A stretch of 10,825 nt of DNA from positions 1 through 10,825 of the forward strand of contig CACYBZ010000090.1 in NCBI GenBank assembly GCA_902772795.1, written 5' to 3'. A program made the translations under genes and the position numbers. Below, piece after piece: positions 6,176-10,825 of this stretch; within the stretch, counting starts at the first letter, position 1, and each line of letters opens with the position of its first letter. The stretch comes from an uncultured Ruminococcus sp. (GTDB taxonomy: Bacteria; Bacillota; Clostridia; Oscillospirales; Acutalibacteraceae). A model generated the notes under the pieces. It was not told where the DNA came from and ran no database searches. It saw nothing but the letters and a program-made list of their open reading frames with translations.

Positions 6176-7304
6176 ACTTAGAGGATTATCTCTTTTTGCA
6201 AATGTTGGAATTGCAGAAGCATATTTAAAATCGATTGGGGTAGATATTTTAGTAGCTAATGAACTTGATTCTGAAAGAGCTCGATTTTATCAAGAAGTAT
6301 ATAAAGACTCTGAAATGATTTGTGGTGATATTACAGACAAAAGTGTTTTTGATACTGTTATTAATGAATCAAGGAAAAAAAAGGTAGATTTCATTATTGC
6401 AACCCCACCGTGCCAAGGAATGAGTGAGGCAGGTCTTAGATTAGAGTTTGATGAACGTAATTATTTAATAACTTATGCGATTGAGGCCATTCATGAATTA
6501 AAACCAAAATTTGTATTATTAGAGAATGTTCCTAAACAACTTACCACGAAAATAAAGTATAAGGGAGAAATAATCTTAATACCTGAATACATTAAACGAG
6601 AATTAATACAAGATTATAATTTTAATAAAGAAACTTTGGTGATGGCTAAAGATTATGGAGTACCTCAATTGCGGGAAAGAAATATTTTTCTTCTTGTAAG
6701 AAAAGATCTTCCGTATGTTTGGGAATTTCCTGAGAAACAGAAAGAAATAACCTTAAAAGAAGCTATAGGTTCGCTGCCATCATTGGATCCTTTATTGAGA
6801 GAAGGCATAGAAGAAACTCGTAAACATTTTCCAGACTATGACAAGAAAGTCGCAGAGGGACTTAAAGTTTCTAAGTGGCATATACCACCCGTTCATTCTT
6901 GGAAACAGGTTGAGTGGATGATGCATACGCCAACTGGAAAATCAGCTATATATAATGAAGTATTCTATCCTCAAAAATCTGACGGAACTCCAATAAAAGC
7001 TCACCACAATAATTATAGGAGATTAAAGTGGGATATGCCTTGCAGAACCATTACACAAAATAATGGTGTTATTTCATCACTTGCTTGTGTTCATCCAGGA
7101 AGACCTTATACTGTAAATAATGAAATTATGTACTCTGATGCTAGAGTTTTGTCGATATATGAATTAATGATAGTAACATCTTTGCCAATAGACTGGCCAA
7201 TACCTGATTGGGCAACTGAAAGTTTTATTAGAAAGGTTATAGGCGAAGGTATACCATCAAATCTTGTAAAAGTAATTATGCAAAATCTTCTAAGACAACT
7301 ATAA
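6168..7304 (+). CDS. DNA (cytosine-5-)-methyltransferase, second of two (LlaJI-type M)
   Basis: This 378-residue paralogue of the preceding enzyme has the same motif order: LSLFANVG (7-14); ATPPCQG (78-84) with catalytic C82; ENV (119-121); QLRER (167-171); EAIGSLPSLDP (198-208); VHPGR (308-312); GEGIP (359-363). It aligns with the first methyltransferase along its whole length. Conserved blocks are nearly identical, while the 120-160 and 255-300 regions differ, as expected if they recognise different strands of one asymmetric target. All catalytic residues are present, so it should be active. AGAGGGG lies 6 nt before the ATG, inside the end of the upstream gene, and the 8-bp overlap suggests coupled translation and balanced amounts. 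The gene is AT-rich like the rest of the operon. Which enzyme modifies which strand cannot be read from sequence. Confidence 0.95.
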   Translation: MTKLRGLSLFANVGIAEAYLKSIGVDILVANELDSERARFYQEVYKDSEMICGDITDKSVFDTVINESRKKKVDFIIATPPCQGMSEAGLRLEFDERNYLITYAIEAIHELKPKFVLLENVPKQLTTKIKYKGEIILIPEYIKRELIQDYNFNKETLVMAKDYGVPQLRERNIFLLVRKDLPYVWEFPEKQKEITLKEAIGSLPSLDPLLREGIEETRKHFPDYDKKVAEGLKVSKWHIPPVHSWKQVEWMMHTPTGKSAIYNEVFYPQKSDGTPIKAHHNNYRRLKWDMPCRTITQNNGVISSLACVHPGRPYTVNNEIMYSDARVLSIYELMIVTSLPIDWPIPDWATESFIRKVIGEGIPSNLVKVIMQNLLRQL

Positions 7305-7327
7305 TAGAAATATAGGAGTGTATCGTA

Positions 7328-9151
7328 ATGGGTAGTGTGGTAATGCCAAAAAACAGTGCGGATATTGAAGTATTAATCCCTATACTTGAATACTATTACA
7401 ATAATCAAAATTGGATTGATAATGCAAATTATATTGAGTATATAAAACAGTATTTATTGGAAAAAGGCATTGATACAAAGGAAAGGGAACCTCAACACTA
7501 TACAAAGAGAATGCAGATTCTGTCTTATTTTGGCTTTATTGAATGGGAAGATATTAATAATAGTCAATCGGCAAGAAGAATTACAAAATCTGGTCGCCAA
7601 TTTTATAAGGCCATTAAAGACAATGATCAATCCATGATAGCAGAATCTATAATTACTGCACTCGAAAATACTACTTTTGGAAGAATGAATACGGGTGCTC
7701 CAAACTCTGAATCAGATATAGAGGCCCCATGTTTATGTATTCGTCTAATTCTGGAATTGAATTATATAACAAAAACAGAATTTGCTTATTGTTTGTATAA
7801 ACTGCAAGATAAGGGATTTACCTATTCTACTATTCTTCAAGAAATAAAAGATGGAAGAGATGGCACAATAGAATACACTTTGCCGGAAGAAGCAAATAAG
7901 TATACTGACTGGAAACCAATTAATTTCTTAGAACGATTTCATATATTAAAAACAGAAGAATCAGAAACATTTTTAGAGCCAAGTATTAAATCAAATTATA
8001 TAGACAGATTAAGAAATCTCAAGGTTTATAGTATAGATAAAGACATAAAGCCTTCTCCAAACACTGGTGCCATATCATCAATAGACGATGAATTATTATT
8101 GAAAAAAGGCATTACTGATAGTTCTGCGACAAAGCATACTAATCCAAAACAGATAATTTATTATGGTGTCCCTGGTTGTGGAAAAAGCCATAAAATTTCT
8201 GAAATGTTAAGTGATAAGGAACAATTCCAAATTGTTTCTGAGGAAAATCAGATTATAAGAACAGTATTTCATCCTGATTATACAAATGCAGATTTTATTG
8301 GCCAAATACTTCCAGAAGTGAATGATTCAAGAATTGAATATAATTTTAAAGCGGGACCATTCGCTGAAATTCTTGCAAGGGCATTAATTCATCCTGAAAA
8401 TCAATATGTCTTAATTATTGAAGAAATAAATCGTGGTAATTCCGCAGCTATTTTCGGTGAAATCTTTCAACTATTAGACAGAATAGAAGTCGGTGAGACG
8501 ACATGTGAGGATGGCTTAAATAAATATGGAAAAGGGTGGAGTGAATACTTTTTCATGAATGATTATATAAATTATTATGTAAGACAGTCTGCTTGTAATT
8601 CTAAAGACCCGGAAAAGATGGTAAAACTTAATGGAATTGAATTTTCGGATAATACGGGTATTCGACTACCTCCTAATTTATCTCTTTTGGCCACAATGAA
8701 TACAAGCGATCAAAATGTATTTACATTAGATAATGCTTTCCAAAGACGTTGGAATATGGAATATATTTCTAATAAGTTTGATATTAATGCAAAAACTTCA
8801 ACTGATAAACAGAAAAATCAGTTTAATGCAACTATTGGAGAAACCCAGATTTCTTGGGGCAAATTCCGGGATGCTATTAATAAAGAAATTGCAAATCCAG
8901 AAAATAGTTTTGCAAATGCAGAAGATAAACAACTTGGATTGTTTTTTATAAAAGCAGAAAATAAAAAAATTAATGAATCAGATTTTTCAAATAAGGTTTT
9001 AAAATATCTCTGGAATGATGTTTTCAAGAGAGATAAATCTATCTTCAATGACAATGTTTTGACTTTTGGAGACTTGCTTGATGCCTTTAAGGGGTCTGAT
9101 GCTTTTATAAAGAGTTTTAGTACAGATTTTATCCCAAAGCTCTCAGAATAG
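7328..9151 (+). CDS. McrB-like AAA+ NTPase subunit of restriction complex (LlaJI R1-like)
   Basis: This 607-residue protein has a C-terminal AAA+ module of McrB type. It includes Walker A GVPGCGKS (280-287), an FHPDYTNADFIGQI block (314-327), Walker B IIEEINRGN (363-371) continuing AAIFGEIFQLLDR, and ATMNTSD (455-461), equivalent to the McrB GTP-specificity region. D468 to RRW (473-475) holds the arginine finger-type residues. GTP-driven translocation or activation of the nuclease is expected from the family. Residues 1-240 are separate: 10-95 look like a winged helix (ending ARRITKSGRQFY), and 130-235 form a second helical segment ending in a Y/R-rich strand. This region is the likely site-specific DNA reader. 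AGGAGTG lies 7 nt before the ATG. The gene follows the second methyltransferase by 23 bp and precedes the nuclease by 5 bp, as in LlaJI, where both gene products are needed to cut DNA. Confidence 0.9.
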   Translation: MGSVVMPKNSADIEVLIPILEYYYNNQNWIDNANYIEYIKQYLLEKGIDTKEREPQHYTKRMQILSYFGFIEWEDINNSQSARRITKSGRQFYKAIKDNDQSMIAESIITALENTTFGRMNTGAPNSESDIEAPCLCIRLILELNYITKTEFAYCLYKLQDKGFTYSTILQEIKDGRDGTIEYTLPEEANKYTDWKPINFLERFHILKTEESETFLEPSIKSNYIDRLRNLKVYSIDKDIKPSPNTGAISSIDDELLLKKGITDSSATKHTNPKQIIYYGVPGCGKSHKISEMLSDKEQFQIVSEENQIIRTVFHPDYTNADFIGQILPEVNDSRIEYNFKAGPFAEILARALIHPENQYVLIIEEINRGNSAAIFGEIFQLLDRIEVGETTCEDGLNKYGKGWSEYFFMNDYINYYVRQSACNSKDPEKMVKLNGIEFSDNTGIRLPPNLSLLATMNTSDQNVFTLDNAFQRRWNMEYISNKFDINAKTSTDKQKNQFNATIGETQISWGKFRDAINKEIANPENSFANAEDKQLGLFFIKAENKKINESDFSNKVLKYLWNDVFKRDKSIFNDNVLTFGDLLDAFKGSDAFIKSFSTDFIPKLSE

Positions 9152-9156
9152 AATAA

Positions 9157-10482
9157 ATGGCAGATAGTTTAGAAGGTAACAAAATCACCCTTAATGTAGC
9201 TTCCTCAGGGAATCAATTTGTCGGTCTAAGAATTTTAGATTCAGAGAAGACAATAACGTTCCCTATGGGGTACAATCTTGGGGAGAATGATGTTTCTGTT
9301 GATAAATTAAACAAGTCTCAAAGAAAAGCGATTCTAAATTTACTTTCTAGAATTAACGGTTGTAAAAAGCTAAAAGAAGGCGAAAAAATTTTTGAATTCA
9401 ATAATCAGAAAAATGATTCTTCTATGCCTTTACAATCTATGCTCTATATTATTGAGGATTACCTTGAACGTAATACTTATTATACCGAAAAAGAAATCCT
9501 TTATACTGTGGCAAAAAGCGGAAAAATAAGTTGGAATAGAACTGTTAAAAAAAATCAACCTACAGTTTCAGAAAGTGGAATAGCTTTTCTAGATTTTGTT
9601 GTCCGCAAGAATCATATTCAAGAAAATCAGCTTATTACGGAACTTCATGTTTATTGTGTTTATAAATGTTTTGAGGTTTTAGGTTTTTTATATACTCCAT
9701 TTCTCCCAGGAAAAGGGCTCTTATCAGAAACTGATATTATAAAAGATAAAAAATACTTTTTGAGCTTTATTCAGGAAAAAATCGATAATACCCACCTTGA
9801 ATCAAATATCGAGTTGTTTTCAGCAATGTATGATTTTCTTGCAAACTTTAATGCCGATGCAGAATTAAACAATGCCACTTTTGGAACTAAATCATTCCAG
9901 ACTGTTTGGGAAAGTATGGTTGAAAATCTTTTCACAACTATTTCAGAAAATACAAAAGAACGATATTTCTATCCTCGTACAAAATGGACTTTCAAGCGTT
10001 TTAGAAATGCGCCGTTAAGACCTGATACCATAATGATAGATGGCGATAAATGTTTTATTTTGGATTCAAAGTATTATTCTTATTCGTCAAAGGAAAAAGA
10101 AGAAGATACTGAAAATGGAGAAGAAACAAGCGGTTCAATCCCTGGCTCTGATTCAATTCAGAAACAGATTACCTATGCAGAATTTATCGATAAAGGAATA
10201 AATAATAATCCAAATAATAAACGGCCTGATAAATACAGATTTGATTCTAGCAATATTTTTAATGTGTTTATTCTACCTGCCAAAAATACAGACGGAAAGT
10301 TTGACTATTTGGGGTATGCAACGTCTGAATGGAAAGATAACTCTAAGAATTACCATTATGTTCATGCGATTACTTTAGACACACAATTTTTGATGACTAA
10401 TGGAAACAAGAATTCAGATGCACTGAGAAAAGAATTGATTGAATTTATCATGAAAGAAAATAAGGTTACTTTGCAAGGTTGA
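9157..10482 (+). CDS. LlaJI-type restriction endonuclease subunit, PD-(D/E)XK (McrC-like, R2)
   Basis: This 441-residue nuclease partner of the McrB-like protein has a PD-(D/E)XK active site that is visible as P289-D290, then D303-S304-K305. It is preceded by TKWTFKRFRNAPLR and followed by a QIxY segment (Q337-Y340), typical of the helix after the core in McrC-like nucleases. An acidic, Glu/Gly/Ser-rich low-complexity stretch (about 311-331) separates the DSK strand from that helix. The N-terminal ~250 residues include a winged-helix-like part (about 100-155) and probably contact the AAA+ partner, by analogy with McrC. Layout, partner and motifs match the LlaJI restriction endonuclease family. 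The start is 5 bp after the previous stop with no clear SD, so translation is probably coupled. All catalytic positions are intact, so the system looks functional. Confidence 0.9.
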   Translation: MADSLEGNKITLNVASSGNQFVGLRILDSEKTITFPMGYNLGENDVSVDKLNKSQRKAILNLLSRINGCKKLKEGEKIFEFNNQKNDSSMPLQSMLYIIEDYLERNTYYTEKEILYTVAKSGKISWNRTVKKNQPTVSESGIAFLDFVVRKNHIQENQLITELHVYCVYKCFEVLGFLYTPFLPGKGLLSETDIIKDKKYFLSFIQEKIDNTHLESNIELFSAMYDFLANFNADAELNNATFGTKSFQTVWESMVENLFTTISENTKERYFYPRTKWTFKRFRNAPLRPDTIMIDGDKCFILDSKYYSYSSKEKEEDTENGEETSGSIPGSDSIQKQITYAEFIDKGINNNPNNKRPDKYRFDSSNIFNVFILPAKNTDGKFDYLGYATSEWKDNSKNYHYVHAITLDTQFLMTNGNKNSDALRKELIEFIMKENKVTLQG

Positions 10483-10486
10483 TTCT

Positions 10487-10825
10487 ATGAGCAAACACAA
10501 AGAATACAGCAAAACTTTCGGTATTTTTTATGATAATTTTCGCAGATGGTGCAAAGATATGGCTGACAAAGGAGAATTATCTAATCATCCCGAAGAACAG
10601 TTTTATGACTTTTTTCTAAAGAACTTCATGCAGAGTATTGATGATGCTACGGCCATGCAACTTTTTGTGCGTGACATTCGGCATGAACTTCTACATATCT
10701 ATATGTCTGATGCTCATTTGCAGAACTTTCTAAAACAGGCTGATGTAAAAGATATTTCTGGTATCAAAAAATATATCGCTGAAAACGGAAATAAGGTTTT
10801 TGTAAATCAAGACGACCAGATGGAA
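10487..10825 (+). CDS. Unrecognised protein, 3'-truncated by the window edge
   Basis: An open frame begins at ATG 10487, 4 bp after the nuclease stop, and continues without a stop for 113 codons to the window end. The visible part is helical and aromatic-rich (YSKTFGIFYDNFRRWCKDM at residues 7-25), with no motif I recognise and no signal peptide. The tight spacing suggests co-transcription with the R-M genes, with a weak AAGG about 8 nt before the start. Sampled composition (about 38% GC) lies between the R-M operon and the DUF72 gene, so it may be a host gene at the edge of the insertion or a sixth operon member. The rest of the gene lies outside the window. Confidence 0.65.
   Translation, partial: MSKHKEYSKTFGIFYDNFRRWCKDMADKGELSNHPEEQFYDFFLKNFMQSIDDATAMQLFVRDIRHELLHIYMSDAHLQNFLKQADVKDISGIKKYIAENGNKVFVNQDDQME

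Noticed and set aside
8733..9054. Short open frames on both strands inside the McrB-like gene
   Set aside because: The main frame carries conserved AAA+ sequence throughout; these are alternative-frame shadows.

Overview
The window is a mosaic of moderate-GC genes and AT-rich accessory genes. Its clearest content is a complete LlaJI-type restriction-modification (R-M) operon at 4794-10482. No rRNA, tRNA, IS element or CRISPR array is visible, so there is no firm taxonomic marker. My best guess is a host-associated Treponema-like spirochaete; this rests on general impression (GC, DUF72 gene, ankyrin protein) and is low confidence.

Region 1 (1-1012): a small acidic helical protein at the left edge (+ strand) converges on a two-gene minus-strand unit. 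That unit encodes a short Gly/Ser/Asn-rich basic protein and then a duplicated Cys/His zinc-ribbon-like protein. A hairpin at 394-431 separates the convergent genes, and a second hairpin (808-844) lies just before the ribosome binding site of the zinc-ribbon gene.

Region 2 (1013-4740): a very AT-rich gene encodes an ~896-residue protein with a helical/TPR-like centre and degenerate ankyrin repeats in its C-terminal part. It is followed by a DUF72/YecE-family gene of visibly higher GC (about 45% on sampled lines), which probably reflects the host background better than its neighbours do.

Region 3 (4741-10482): a perfect inverted repeat works as a hairpin terminator and also carries the -35 box of the next promoter. 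It contains two inverted copies of GACGC, the recognition sequence of the LlaJI prototype, and I found no other copy in the window. Then come a small DNA-binding-like leader protein, two tandem paralogous cytosine-5 DNA methyltransferases, a McrB-like AAA+ NTPase with its own N-terminal region, and a PD-(D/E)XK nuclease of the LlaJI type. Genes overlap or lie within about 25 bp, consistent with one transcript. The expected logic is that the two methyltransferases each modify one strand of an asymmetric site, while the NTPase and nuclease together cut unmodified DNA. Because the sites sit in the promoter, methylation of GACGC could set the operon's expression, as reported for LlaJI.

Region 4 (10487-10825): an unrecognised gene starts 4 bp after the nuclease gene and runs off the window.

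Three genes (1140, 3838, 4794) have a -10-like hexamer 6-7 nt before the start codon and no good ribosome binding site, which suggests leaderless transcripts.
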